A stretch of 64,000 nt of DNA from Lantana camara (Eukaryota > Streptophyta > Magnoliopsida > Lamiales > Verbenaceae), in the NCBI GenBank assembly GCA_037501455.1, contig CM074858.1, positions 99,544,001 to 99,608,000 on the forward strand, in the 5' to 3' direction. Made by a program: the position numbers and the translations under genes. Below are positions 40,451-52,921 of the stretch, one piece after another. Position 1 is the first letter of the stretch. Each line of letters begins with the position of its first letter. The notes under the pieces were generated by a model. That model saw only the letters and a program-made list of their open reading frames with translations, had not been told where the DNA came from and searched no databases.

Positions 40451-42566
40451 TGTTGGGAAAAACACGATCAAAAGCACAGCGGAATTTTAAAAATTTTCCC
40501 AAAAAGCAAGATCAGACTTGCAATTTCTATTTCCAATCTTAGGGATTCAAGAACTTACAAGAATCAATGCTTTCTTGACACGTTTTGAGCCGCCGCGCTT
40601 CATGCGGTAATGGCGTCTCGTCCCTCGAAACGATTCTTTCAACTAGATTCCACGATAGGTCTCCTCTAGAGTAATAATCGACACTAGTCCTAGATTCAAA
40701 TTATGAGAGTGAGTATGCTAGTACTTTGACATGTGTAAAGAAAGAAACAAAACGAGAAGAAAGAGAGCAAGAGAATTCTCCCAAATTCTTGAAGCCATGT
40801 AGATTGGGCGTGATCTCTCTTCATGTGTGAGTGAAAAAATCAAATCCCTTAGCCTATATATATAGGGCTAGGGTTTCGAACCCCTCAAGTCTAGTTGGAA
40901 TCGGATTCCAACTTTGATTTTTCTTCTATTTCCTTTCTCTCCAAGTAATAGGAGTCTTATTCCAAATAAGATATATATTCCTTCTAGAAAAGATCTCCTA
41001 ATCAAATTAGGAATATTTAATTATTCTAATTAAATATCTTATTCTAATATTATTTATTCTAATCACATTAGAATTAATATCTACTAGAATAATAAATAGA
41101 AGATATTTAGTATTTATTTATTTATTTATTCTAATCAAATTAGAACAACTAAATAATTAAATACTTAAATACTTAGAATTAATTCTCTCAATTAATTCCA
41201 TGAAGGGCTTTAGAATTAATTCTTAATTAATTCTAACGGGTTAAAATGAATTCTCCAATTAATTTTATTTGGCTTCATAATTAATTATATTAGGGATTTT
41301 ATAATTAATTCTCCTAATTAATTATATTCGAGATTTATAATTAATTCTCCAATTAATCAACACATGGTCCAATTTCTCAATTGGACCACACGCCCAACTC
41401 GAGCTCACATGCCACACGTGTACATTACACGTGTGGTCTCGTTTCGATCAACTATTTGATCTTTCCTTCAATACCCTTTGAATCTGGCATTTGTGTGTGA
41501 CCCCCTAGGTTCAGTTTTAGTTAGCAGTGAGACTAATACGCTTTATTAGTTCACAGATCACACGACCATAGTCTAGCAACAGGTGTGTGACCCCTACCCA
41601 AACAATGAATGTATATTCAAAAGAACCTTTCAGTCAATGACAACTGTGAGGTACGTTCCTCCTACCATCCCATCTCCCGATTAAGATCTAGGGCATGGGA
41701 ACAATGAGAGCCCCACTAATCTCAACCATGAAGTTAAGTTCGTTTCATGTCCATTTGATCTCAATCCAAGAAACCCTTTTCTTGATGTCTTGATCCACTA
41801 CCTTGGCCGAGGGTTTAGCATGGCATATGAACGACTTATGCAATAAGAGATCTTCTTGGATTAAAGCAAGTCTAGGTCCTTTGTTGATTCTCATATGCTT
41901 CCATGTGCCACTTGTACAGCCCCAGCATAAGCCTTGAATCAGTTGTCTCATGAGACATCCTTTAAATCTTATACCAAAGACTACAGAGTTAGCCCACAAA
42001 GCATCAATGGAATCTCAAGTCAAAGGATTACTTTACTCACGCCATTGACCTGTGAGATATTCCCTAATCTGGAAGTTTCCTCTTCCTGAAGTGGACAATT
42101 CCTTTCCCATTTAGGAATCTTCTCACGCGGGACACCTCAGTGTACCCGTTCTAATAACGAGCACCCTCATGTATTGCGTACGCATCAACTTATGCACTTT
42201 ACACCCCATGAAACAGGATGATCCTTCTTAAGGACGCAATCCCACGAACAAATCTCAATTGTGCCTAATCAACACTCCCACTGTTTGTTGGACTCATCGA
42301 CTTGGAGTGGTTTCTAATCCGGCTTTAAGTTAGGGCTTGTTTCATGTGCCATTCACCTAATGACAAAGTCTCTAACAGTCATATGGATTAGGGGAGTTCT
42401 AATACATGCGCATGTAATGGAAACACACAAAACAAGTATTGGCATATAAAAAAGTGTTTGCCTAAGATAATAATCAATCGTATATTATTCAAAGATTGTC
42501 TGTGATATTGGGAAAGTCCCAAAGCAGACTACATAGAATCGGCTTTCTAGGGTACCATTTCCAACA
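40451..42566 (-). repeat. Copia-2 3' LTR
   Basis: 2116 bp, TGTTGGG...TTCCAACA, followed by the polypurine complement ATCTCCCACTTG. It contains the 84-codon frame at 41745-41999 shared with the left Copia-2 LTR. Confidence 0.9.
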
Positions 42567-42801
42567 ATCTCCCACTTGCCCGTAAAAGCCATTTAAGTTC
42601 TCTAAGTCCTATCTTCAGAAGATGTACTTTGAGAGCCTATTGGCTTTGGGTGTTTCCAAAGTGGATCTGCTACGATCTTTGCTGATGTGACCCTCTTATT
42701 TGCACATCTCTAAGGAAAACCATTTTCCTTATAAAGTGATTCGTAATCGCGTGTTCAGTCTCTTGGTGAGGTCTTGGTTCTCTTACTTGAGCAACCACCC
42801 A
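42567..42801 (-). pseudogene. Copia-2 RNase H remnant
   Basis: Similar to the end of Copia-1 pol at 9474-9720 but with many stops. Cut by the nested Gypsy at target site ACCCA (42797-42801). Confidence 0.8.
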
Positions 42802-45463
42802 TGTAGCACCCAAACCCCCCAAGGCACTACATCCCCCGCACTATAGCCCGATCCACAAACGAAATGGACAATCCGTACATAAACCAAACATATACCGAAC
42901 GGGTGACAATCAAGAAAATAACGAGCTAGGCAGGACACTCCCCAATATACACCAACCAAGACATGAAATTAAAAGCGGAAGCATATCATTTAATAAGTAT
43001 AGGTACCATATTTACCAAAGTATATACATAATAGGTACCAACATTAACTATCAATACATTATCATCTCATATGTAATATACATGTCCAAGTATCACAAAA
43101 TGTAGTAATAATGATCATAACATGATATCTCCAAAAGTGCTATACATGAAAGGTACAATGCTAGACTCGGTGTAATGCAAGACCTGACTCAACTCCCGCC
43201 TAGCACGACCACAGTCAAAAGTACCTGAAAAGTGAATTATCATTCTACCGAAGACTGAGTGAGGGGTAAATATATATATAACACACGTCACATGCAAGTC
43301 ATAGTCTCGGGTGAAGACTTGGAAATGAAATAAATATAAAGTTCAAGAATACTTGTTCTTTGCCCGAGAATACGACTACCAGGTTTAACTTGTTAACTTG
43401 TCAATTTCATGAAACATGTGGCCCCGGCGAGTAAGGGCAATTCTCCAACCTTTCTGGCCAATGTGATCGATACGTGCGTGCTTGAATCATGGAATAGGCG
43501 ATCATGCAATTCATTAAGTGCACAAGTAGTAACATAATCATGGGTGAAAACATGCAATAATCCGAGGATAACCCGTGATGTCGGATCCGTCCCCAGTCTC
43601 CTTCTTCCTCCGGGTGATAATAGGTTTGCAAGGCCCAACTATCCACGACATGGTGTACGTAGGGAACATAACTCCCTACGCACGGAACTCGTTCCACCAC
43701 TAATCTCCTAGTGGCTTCGGGGGTGATCCCAATGAGGTGAGGATAATTCAAGAGTTACCCGTCAGCCCTTGCTTTCCCGGTTGGCTCAAGAACTACCCTC
43801 GGGCCCAAGTGCAATCATGAACTCACCAAAATATGCTTGAAATCATGAACAATTGTGGCTTTCTTGCTTGAAAATGGTTATATTTTAGAAAATGTTTTCA
43901 GATATAATAGATTTTAACCGAAATCAACACATAATGGTGTAATGGTTCTATATACCTAGAACAAAACCTCACCTTTGCTTTCAAAATGAAACAAGGATAT
44001 GCTCTAGGGACCTTGCTCCTCGTCCACGACCTCGTGACCTGTGCAAACACGACGTGTATACGTGAGACATGACTCAAAATGGACCAAATATGACGAACGA
44101 CAAAAATGTATCGAGATGACGAGCAATGAACAATGTAGCATGAAAATATCTTATTTTGAAATGTATTCAATCATATAATAGCAATTTGGGATCAAAGAAT
44201 GCATTGGATCATCATGTTAACATTTTAATTTTATGTAGAAAGTTTTCTTTTGTCAGACGTGTGGGAACGGCCGTTCCGGCTTCCCTTTGAAAATGGGAAG
44301 GGCCGTTCCCAGGCCTTCCAAAAACGCGCCAACGATTTTGATTTTGAAAATGCGCTGAGGCTGGGAACGGCCCTTACGACACGCAAGCCAAAATGAGAAC
44401 GGTAGTTCCCAGGTTCACCAGCCCTTTTTTAATTTAAAAGAGTGGGAACGACCGTTCCCATAATGCCTTGAGGCGGGAATGGCCGTTCCCAGTTTCTGCA
44501 ACTGAAAAAAACAGAGCAGAAACAGGGGATGGCTACGGGAAACATTAACAAAGCAACAAAGTCCCAAGTTTTGATCAATAAACCAATAATTTCTAGTACT
44601 ATACAGGCATACAAGTTCAAGATATGAAATTATATCAATTGCACACCTAAAACATGAGATATCATCAAGAATCATAACTTCAAGTTCATGCACATATCTT
44701 CACATAACCTCAAATTTTGGCAAGAATTCATGTTATAATTCAAGATATAATCATGTAACCATACTTCCATCAACAAATAATCCATTTAAGGTATGGCTCT
44801 CAAACCCTAGCTATTTCATATATGATCAAGATTCATCAAATCATGCAAGTACCCACCTTGAAATGAAAAGAAATGAAGAAGATAGATGATGAAGATGATC
44901 AAACTTCAAAGCTTCAAAGATTTCTTGAAATTCTTGATGATCAAGATGAAATTCTCTTATTTCCTTTTTCTTCTTGAAAGAACCAAGAGTGAGGGAAGCA
45001 AATATGTTGGTAAATTTTGAATGAAATTGATCTTGGAAGCATGAAGAAAGCATATACCGTGATTCATCTCTTGGAAATGTGTGAAATATTCAATTTGCAA
45101 TCTAATCCCTCAACTTATGAAGTTATGCAATCAAGTATGTATAGTTTTGAAATATGATCAATTAGGTCCTTGAAAATTTATGCAATTAAGTCCCTAATTT
45201 TAAAGAAGTAAACGTATAGGGATAATTTGGTAATTTGAAGCACTCTTGGTTATTGTTTCACATAATAACTATTTTCCATGACTTGAAATAATTTTTCCAA
45301 TGATATGAAACCATATATTTCGTATAAATAATTTATCATGAATTTTATAAAAATATGTGATGTCACGTAGGAAAATAGGAATTTAAAAGAATTAAAATAA
45401 ATTCTACGCTCACAAACTCACACCTGGCGTGCTTACCTGTTCATCCGGAACCGGGGCGTTACA
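42802..45463 (-). repeat. Nested Gypsy 3' LTR
   Basis: TGTAGCACCCAAACCC to CCGGGGCGTTACA. Closely similar to 50264-52921. Carries a type C palindrome array at 44263-44490. Confidence 0.95.
44263..44490. repeat. LTR palindrome array, type C (GGGAACGGCCGTTCCC)
   Basis: Six units near 44263, 44295, 44363, 44395, 44443 and 44475 match GGGAACGGCCGTTCCC or close variants. The partner LTR has the same array at 51724-51950. Confidence 0.85.
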
Positions 45464-45501
45464 ACTCTCCTCCCCTTAAAAGAATCTGGTCCCCAGATTC
45501 T

Positions 45502-45909
45502 CTAGTCCTGAGCAAACAACTCCGGGTGGAACTGTTTCATTTTATCTTCGGTTTCCCACGTAGCTTCCTCGGTTTTATCGCTTCTCCACAGAACTTTAAC
45601 CATGGGAATCCTCTGGTTTCTTAATTCCTGAAATTTTCGATCCAAGATCTTAACTGGCCTCTGAACAAATGTCAAATTCGGTTCCAATTCAACTTCTTCC
45701 ACGGGGAGAATTGTGGTCTCATCGGGGTAATACTTCTTTAACTGTGATACGTGAAACACGTTGTGAATCCCTGTAAGACTCGGTGGTAGGTCCAGTCGAT
45801 AGGCTACTTCGCCTATTCTTTCAAGAATCTCGAAAGGACCTAAGTAGCGAGGATTATGCTTTCCTCCTTTCCCGATCCGGGTGAAACCTTTCCTTGGTGA
45901 CACCTTCAA
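45502..45909 (-). pseudogene. Nested Gypsy integrase tail with chromodomain
   Basis: 135 codons: 'GKHNPRYLGPFEILERIGEV', then 'HNVFHVSQLKKYYPDE' and the chromodomain-like end 'KVLWRSDKTEEATWETE'. A good reference copy for the broken outer element. Confidence 0.9.
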
Positions 45910-45978
45910 GAATACCTGGTCACCAACTTCGAATTCAAGATCCCTTCGGCGTGTATCGGCATAGCTCTTTTGCCTATC

Positions 45979-46857
45979 TTACGCGGCTTGCATCCGTTGT
46001 TGAATTATTTGAACTTTCTCTATTATAGCCTGAACGACTTTGGAAGGTTTCTCAAATTTCTCCCCTTTCTTTACCCCTTCTTGTTTCGACCATTTACACT
46101 CTTCCAAGTCAAAGAACAAAGGAGATCGGCACTTTCTTCCATAAAGAAGTTCATAAGGAGCCATCCCAATCGAAGCTTGGAAGCTGTTATTATAAGCAAA
46201 TTCAATCAACGGAAGCTGTTCCTGCCACGAATTCCGAAAATCCATCGCGCAAGCCCGAAGTAGTTTTTCCAAGTATCTTATTAATCTTTCTGTCTGACCG
46301 TCTGTTTGCGGGTGAAATACGGTACTGAACTGGAGCCTCGTTCCCAACATCGCCTGTAACTCTTACCACAACTTAGATGTGAACCTCAGGTCCCGATCTG
46401 AAACTATGCTCAGCGAAATGCCATGAAGTCGGATGATCTCTCTATTATAAATCTCGGTCAACTTTGGAATCTTATAAGACATCCGGACAGATAGAAAGTG
46501 AGCAGACTTCGTAAATCTATCCATGATTACCCAAATACCATCAAATCCACCTTTTACCTTCGGTAATCCTGACATAAAATCCATCGTTACTTGTTCCCAT
46601 TTCCATTCAGGAATAGGTAACGGTTGTAGAAGTCCCGCGGGTTTCTGGTTCTCAGCTTTCACTCTCTGACAAGTCAAGCAATGTTTCACATATTTAACCA
46701 CGTCTCTTTTCATCTCGTTCCACCAATAATATTGTTTCAAATCCTTATACATTTTATTTCCTCCCGGGTGGATCGAATATGCTGACTTGTGAGCTTCTTC
46801 AAGTAGAACCCGTTTCAACTCTTCAGGCACTACTACTCTGTTTTTAAATCGGAGCAA
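45979..46857 (-). pseudogene. Nested Gypsy integrase, broken
   Basis: Zinc region 'HPGGNKMYKDLKQYYWW' and 'HCLTCQRVK', core 'TMDFMSGLP', 'IVSDRDLRF', then 'TDGQTERLIRYLEKLLRACA'. An in-frame TAA near 46363 ('SKLW' then stop, where the outer copy has Gln) splits it into 46363-46857 and 45979-46350. Confidence 0.9.
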
Positions 46858-47009
46858 ACCGGTCTCATCAAACCTAAAAGGACTCTCCGGATCAGCTCTT
46901 GCTTTACTTACCTATTATTGTACCTTCGGATCATTATTCTGAGCCTCAAATAACTGATACTTCAATTCCGGCTGAATTGTGATATTAGAAACCCGAGCCT
47001 TTAATCTAA

Positions 47010-47846
47010 TCAGAGCAACTTCCTTATTTCCTGGATTTCCAAACTCAACACACTCGCCTTCCTACTAAGTGCATCGGCGACCACGTTAGCTTTTCCCGGA
47101 TGATACTTGATCGTGCAATCATAATCCTCTAACTTTTCCATCCAGCGTCGTTGTCTCATATTCAAATCCTTCTGCGTAAATAAATACTGGAGGCTCTTGT
47201 GGTCGGTGAAAATCTCAAAGGAAGTCCCGTATAAATAATGTCTCCATTTCCCGAGAGCAAAAATCACGGCTGCAAGCTCCAGGTCGTGTGTAGGATAATT
47301 CTTTTCATATTCCTTTAGCTTTCGGGAAGCATAAGCGATCACCTTTCCTTTCTGAGTCAAAACATAACCGAAGCCTTCTTTAGAAGCATCTGTATACACG
47401 GCATACTCCTCTGAACCCTTGGGAAGTGCTAACACCGGAGCTGAGACTAACTTTTCTTTCAGAAAGGTGAAACTTTGATCACATTTCTCGTCCCAGACAA
47501 ACTTGACATCTTTCTTTGTCAATCGGGTTAACGGTGCAGCAATCTTAGAAAAATCCTGAACGAATCTTCTGTAATATCCGGCCAATCCCAAGAAGCTCCT
47601 AATTTCCGAGGTATTCTTTGGTTTCTCCCATTTAAGCACGGCCTCAATCTTCGAAGGATCGACTTCCAAACCCTTGCCTGAAATCACATGTCCCAAAAAA
47701 GCAACCCGATCAATCCAAAATTCACACTTACTGAATTTAGCAAATAACTGATGCTCCTTTAAAGTCTGTAGAACAAGCTTAAGATTCCTTGCATGTCCCT
47801 CGGCAGATTTTGAGAATACCAGAATATCATCGATGAAGATTACCAC
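47010..47846 (-). pseudogene. Nested Gypsy RT end and RNase H
   Basis: 278 codons from the RT active site ('[13 protein letters not shown]') through RNase H ('[10 protein letters not shown]', '[11 protein letters not shown]', 'ADALSRKAS'). Confidence 0.9.
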
Positions 47847-48011
47847 AAACTTGTCGAGGAAAGGCCTGAAAATCTAGTGCAGCATATCCATGAAAGCTGC
47901 AGGGGCGTTAGTTAATCCAAATGGCATAACCACAAACTCGTAGTGCCCGTACCGAGTATTGAATCCCGTCTTTGGAATATCTTCTGCTCGGATTCGCAGC
48001 TGGTAATATCC

Positions 48012-48602
48012 CTATCTCAAATCCAATTTCGAATAGACCTTGGAACCCTGAAGTATATCAAATAACTCCTCGATATGTGGAAGGGAATATTTATTCTTAA
48101 TAGTTATCCGGTTCAACTCCCGGTAAACGATGCACATCCTCAGAGTCCCGTCCTTTTTCTTTACAAATAACACCGGTGCTCCCCAGGGTGAAGAACTCGG
48201 CCAGATGTACCCAACTTCCAACAATGCCTCGAGCTGAGCCTTTAACTCCTTTAATTCTGCTGGAGCCATCCGATATGGAGTCTTTGAATACGGATCTGCA
48301 TTCAGATAAAGATCAATCACGAATTCAATTTCTTGTTTGGGATGCAAAGAATCTAATTTTTCTAGGAAGACCTCGGGAAATTCCTTCACCACTTTCGTGT
48401 CTTCCAATTTCACCTGATCTTTGGGCTTATTCAGAATATAGGCAATGAATCCGGTAGCCCCATCTTTAACCGATTTCTGAGCCTCTGAGAAAGCAAGTAA
48501 CGGTACAGTCTTTGAAGTCCCACCTGTAGTAACCTCTGAACCCAACTGCACTTTCTTCACCCGGCAATCTATTGTAGCACAGTGCCTGTACAACCAATCC
48601 AT
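48012..48602 (-). pseudogene. Nested Gypsy RT, N-terminal part
   Basis: 196 codons from 'MDWLYRHCA' to 'SKLDLR', ending in a TAG shared with the outer Gypsy. A TGA at 48603-48605 separates it from the protease frame; the outer copy has GGG (Gly) there. Confidence 0.9.
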
Positions 48603-49388
48603 TCACAGAATAGATCCGTATCTTTCCATCAGCATAACAATGAAATCTATCAAGAATTCTCGACCCTCAATTACCACCGGAACATCCCTATAAACCTGAT
48701 CCGTCTCTCGTCTACTACCGAAAGGAGTACTAACTAAATAGCGCACAGAAGAGCACAAAGCAGGCAAAGACAATGTAATAGCAATAGAATGCGCAAGAAA
48801 AGAGTGTGTAGCTCCTGGATCAAATAATGTATGGATGTTCGTGCCATGGATGCAAATAGTACCTTCAACTACCGCTGCACGGTCGATCTCAGCATCCTGC
48901 TCCTTCCCGGCTAATGCATAGGCCCGAACACTCACAAGTGGCCTCTGGCCTACAGGTGGCGGATCCTGACGATCCGGACAACCATCAACCCTATGCTCAT
49001 CACTCCCGCAGTTCAAACATAAACCCAACCGTTGTCTGCAGTTATCATAGGTATGTGTAGTAAGCCCACAAAATCTGCAACCCGATTTCTGAGGTGGCTG
49101 TGGTGGTGCTGGAGCTCTTGGAGCCTTCTGTGATGGCCCTGTAGCTTTAAATTTCTTCCCGGAATCCTTCGGTGCTGGAGGTGTAGAATAAATCATAGGT
49201 CTATTTGCCGAGCTTGACCCCTGTCCCGATCTCGAACCCGAAGCCTGTCCAGTACGAGGAATAGGCCTCCTGGCAATCTCTGAATCCTCGACCTTTAAAG
49301 CTTTGGTGGTAGCTTTGGCCCAGGTGCTCGTGTTAGCTGCTTTTAATGCGTCCTGGATGTCTGGCCTGAGTCCCTGTACGAACTGCAT
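48603..49388 (-). pseudogene. Nested Gypsy gag end and protease
   Basis: 261 codons: end of the Gag domain, a Ser/Pro/Gln-rich linker, two CCHC knuckles (CRFCGLTTHTYDNC and CLNCGSDEHRVDGC) and the protease 'LFDPGATHSFLA'. The usual Ser or Thr after the catalytic Asp is Pro in this copy. Confidence 0.9.
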
Positions 49389-49628
49389 CGCCTTGTAAAA
49401 GTCATCATTCGCTATGTTAGGTGCTTAGCGAGAAAGTCTCTGAAACTCAGCGATGTACAGACCAACGGACCTCCCTCCTTGTTTCAGCTCTGTAAACTCT
49501 CTCAACCTGCGGATATGGGAAGCTGGAAGAATGAACTTGTTTCTGAATTCCCGTACAAAGACCTCCCATGTAATATCTGTACCAGCAGCCTCCAAAACTA
49601 TCTGTGTGCTCTCCCACCAGGAGTAGGC

Positions 49629-50009
49629 CTAGCCTTGAATCAAGGTAAGGGTGCAGCGAGCTTTCTCCTGAGAATCACAAGGTTTGAGCTGCCAAATCCT
49701 TTCGACCTCTTTCAACCACATCTCAGCCTGTATATCATCGCCCTTATAAAACTTTGGGGGACGCTGATTCTGAAACTCCCGTAGTATAGCTAAAATGGGG
49801 TTCTCCTGGGGTGCTACGAGTGCTGGTGGTGTTGGAGGGACCCTTTCTTGTAGCCTCTGATCAATCAGCCCTACCATTGCGTTCATAAAATCTTGAGGCT
49901 GTGCCTGAGCAGGTGGAGGAGGAGGTGATCTCTCATGATGATGGTGGTGGCGATGATGATGATGCCGATGTCTCGGGGATCGGTCACGACGATGTCTATC
50001 ACGATCCAT
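49629..50009 (-). pseudogene. Nested Gypsy gag, N-terminal part
   Basis: 126 codons: an Arg/His-rich start with a His run, then the Gag domain 'PKFYKGDDIQAEMWLKEVER' and 'QEKARCTLTLIQG'. A stop ends it before the rest of Gag. Confidence 0.85.
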
Positions 50010-50241
50010 CCTGAAATCAAATCACTACGCATGCGTGGTTTGATTAATAAATGCAAATGTGTGCATATAATTCCATAATATCAATAAGCACACGTTCAAA
50101 GAAGATCAAATAGCTCAAGTAATGCAAGAATTCAAGCAAATCAAGTAAGTCAATTAAATGCAGACTCTCAAGTAGCAAGTAATCCTATGCCGTGCGACCT
50201 AGACTCACTTGACACGACTCGAGAATCTCGATTTTGCAACC

Positions 50242-50254
50242 GGGCTCTAATACC
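50242..50254 (-). other. Nested Gypsy primer-binding site
   Basis: The minus strand reads TGGTATTAGAGCC, one mismatch from the initiator Met-tRNA match. It lies about 10 bp inside the 5' LTR. Confidence 0.75.
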
Positions 50255-50263
50255 ACCTGTAGA

Positions 50264-52921
50264 TGTAGCACCCAAACCCCCCAAGGCACTACATCCCCCG
50301 CAATACAGCCCGATCCACATACGAAATGGACAATCCGTACATAAACCGAACATATAGCGAACGGGTGACAATCAAGAAAATAACGAGCTAGGCGGGACAC
50401 TCCCCAACATACACCAACCAAGACATGAAATTAAAAATGAAGCATATCATTTAATAAGTATAGGTACCATATTTACCAAAGTATATACATAATAGGTACC
50501 AACATTAACTATCAATACATTATCATCTCATATGTAACATACATGTCCAAGTATCACAAAATGTAGTAATAATGATCATAACATGATATCTCCAAAAGTG
50601 CTATACATGAAAGGTACAATGCTAGACTCGGTGTAATGCAAGACCTGACTCAACTCCCGCCTAGCACGACCACAATCAAAAGTACCTAAAAAGTGAAGTA
50701 TCAGTCTACTGAAGACTGAGTGAGGTGTAAATATATATATAACAGACGTCACATGCAAGTCATAGTCTCGGGTGAAGACTTGGAAATGAAATAATTATAA
50801 AGTTCAAGAATACTTGTTCTTTGCCCCGAGAATACGACTATCAGTTTTAACTTGTTAACTTGTCAATTTCATGAAACATGTGGCCCCGACGAGTAAGGAC
50901 AATTCTCCAACCTTTCTGCCAATGTGATCGATACGTGCATGCTTGAATCATGGAATAGGCGATCATGCAATTCATTAAGTGCACAAGTAGTAACATAATC
51001 ATGGGTGAAAACATGCAATAACCCGAGGACAACCCGTGATGTCGGATCCGTCCCCAGTCTCCTTCTTCCTTCGGGTGATAGTGGGTTTGCAAGGCCCAAC
51101 TATCCACGACATGGTGTACGTAGGGAACATAACTCCCTACGCACGGAACTCCTTCCACCACTAATCTCCTAGTGGCTTCGGGGGTGATCCCAATGAGGTG
51201 AGGATAATTCAAGAGTTACCCGTCAGCCCTTGCTTTCCCGGTTGGCTCAACAACTACCCTCGGGCCCAAGTGCAATCATGAACTCACCAAAATATGCTTG
51301 AAATCATGAACAATCGTGGCTTGCTTGCTTGAAAATGGTTATATTTTAGAAAACGTTTTTAGATATAATAGATTTTGGCTGAAATCAACACATAAGGGTG
51401 TAATGGTTCTATATACCTAGAATAAAACCTCACCTTTTCTTTCAAAATGAAACAAGGATATGCTCTAGGGAGCCTGCTCCTCGTCCATGACCTCGTGACC
51501 TGTGCAAACACGACGTGTATACGTGAGACATGACTCAAAATGGACCAAATATGACGAACGGAGAAAATGTAACGAGATGACGAGCAATGAACAATGTGGT
51601 ATGAAAATTTCTTGTTTTGAAATGTATTCAATCATATAATAGCAATTTGGGATCAAAGAATGCATTGGATCATCATGTTAAAATTTTAATTTTATGCAGA
51701 CAGTTTTCTTCTGTCAGACGTGTGGGAACGGTCGTTCCGGCTTCCCTTTGAAAATGGGAAGGGCCGTTCCCAGGCCTTCCAAAAACGCGCCAACGATTTT
51801 GATTTTGAAAATACGCTGAGACTGGGAACGGCCCTTCCGGCACGCAAGCCAAAATGGGAACGGCCGTTCCCAGGTTCGCCAGTCCTTTTTTAATTTAAAA
51901 GAGTGGGAACGACCGTTCCCATAATGCCTTGAGGCGGGAATGGCCTTCCCAGTTTCTGCAACTGAAAAAAACAGAGCAGAAACAGGGGATGACTATGGGA
52001 AACAGTAACAAAGCAACAAAGTCCCAAGTTTTGATCAATAAACCAATAATTTCTAGTAATATACTGGCATACAAGTTCAAGATATGAAATTATATCAATT
52101 ACATACCTAAAACATGAGATATCATCAAGAATCATAACTTCAAGTCCATGCACATATCTTCACATAACCTCAAATTTTGGCAAGAATTCATGCTATAATT
52201 CAAGATATAATCATGTAACCATACTTCCATCAACAAATAATCCATTTAAGGTATGACCCTCAAACCCTAGCTATTTCATATATGATCAAGATTCATCAAA
52301 TCATGCAAGTACCCACCTTGAAATGAAAAGAAATGAAGAAGATAGATGATGAAAATGATCACACTTCAAAGCTTCAAAGATTTCTTGAAATTCTTGATGA
52401 TCAAGATGAAATTCTCTTCTTTCCTTTTTCTTCTTGAAAGAACCAAGAGTGAGGGAAGCAAATATGTCGGTAAATTTTGAATGAAATTGATCTTGGAAGC
52501 ATGAAGAAGCCATATACCGTGATTCATCTCTTCGAAATGTGTGAAATATTCAATTTACAATCTAATCCCTCAACTTATGAAGTTATGCAATCATATGTAT
52601 AGTTTTGAAATATGATCAATTAGGTCCTTGAAAATTTATGCAATTAAGTCCCTAATTTTAAAGAAGTAAACGTATAGGGACAATTTGGTAATTTGAAGCA
52701 CTCTCGGTTATTGTTTCACATAATAACTATTTTCCATGACTTGAAATAATTTTTCCAATGATATGAAACCATATATTTCGCATAAATAATGTATCATGAA
52801 TTTTATAAAAATTTGAGATGTCACGTAGGAAAATAGGAAGTTAAAAGGATTAAAATAAATCCTACGCTCACAAACTCATACGTGGCGTGCTTACCTGTTC
52901 ATCCGGAACCGGGGCGTTACA
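50264..52921 (-). repeat. Nested Gypsy 5' LTR
   Basis: 2658 bp, TGTAGCACCC...GGGGCGTTACA, followed by the target repeat ACCCA (52922-52926). Palindrome array at 51724-51950. Confidence 0.95.

Larger units (their letters stand above)
42802..52921 (-). mobile_element. Nested full-length Tekay-like Gypsy element
   Basis: 10.1 kb with LTRs of 2662 bp (42802-45463) and 2658 bp (50264-52921), ACCCA on both sides, a polypurine tract (45464-45481) and a Met-tRNA-like primer site (50242-50254, one mismatch). Gag, protease, RT, RNase H, integrase and chromodomain lie in the right order but are split by stops. The LTRs differ at a number of bases, so it is older than Copia-1. Confidence 0.95.

Noticed and set aside
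43393..43751. Overlapping minus-strand ORFs repeated at 50847-51212
   Set aside because: Both are in paired LTRs, so repetition reflects LTR duplication rather than coding selection; no domain.
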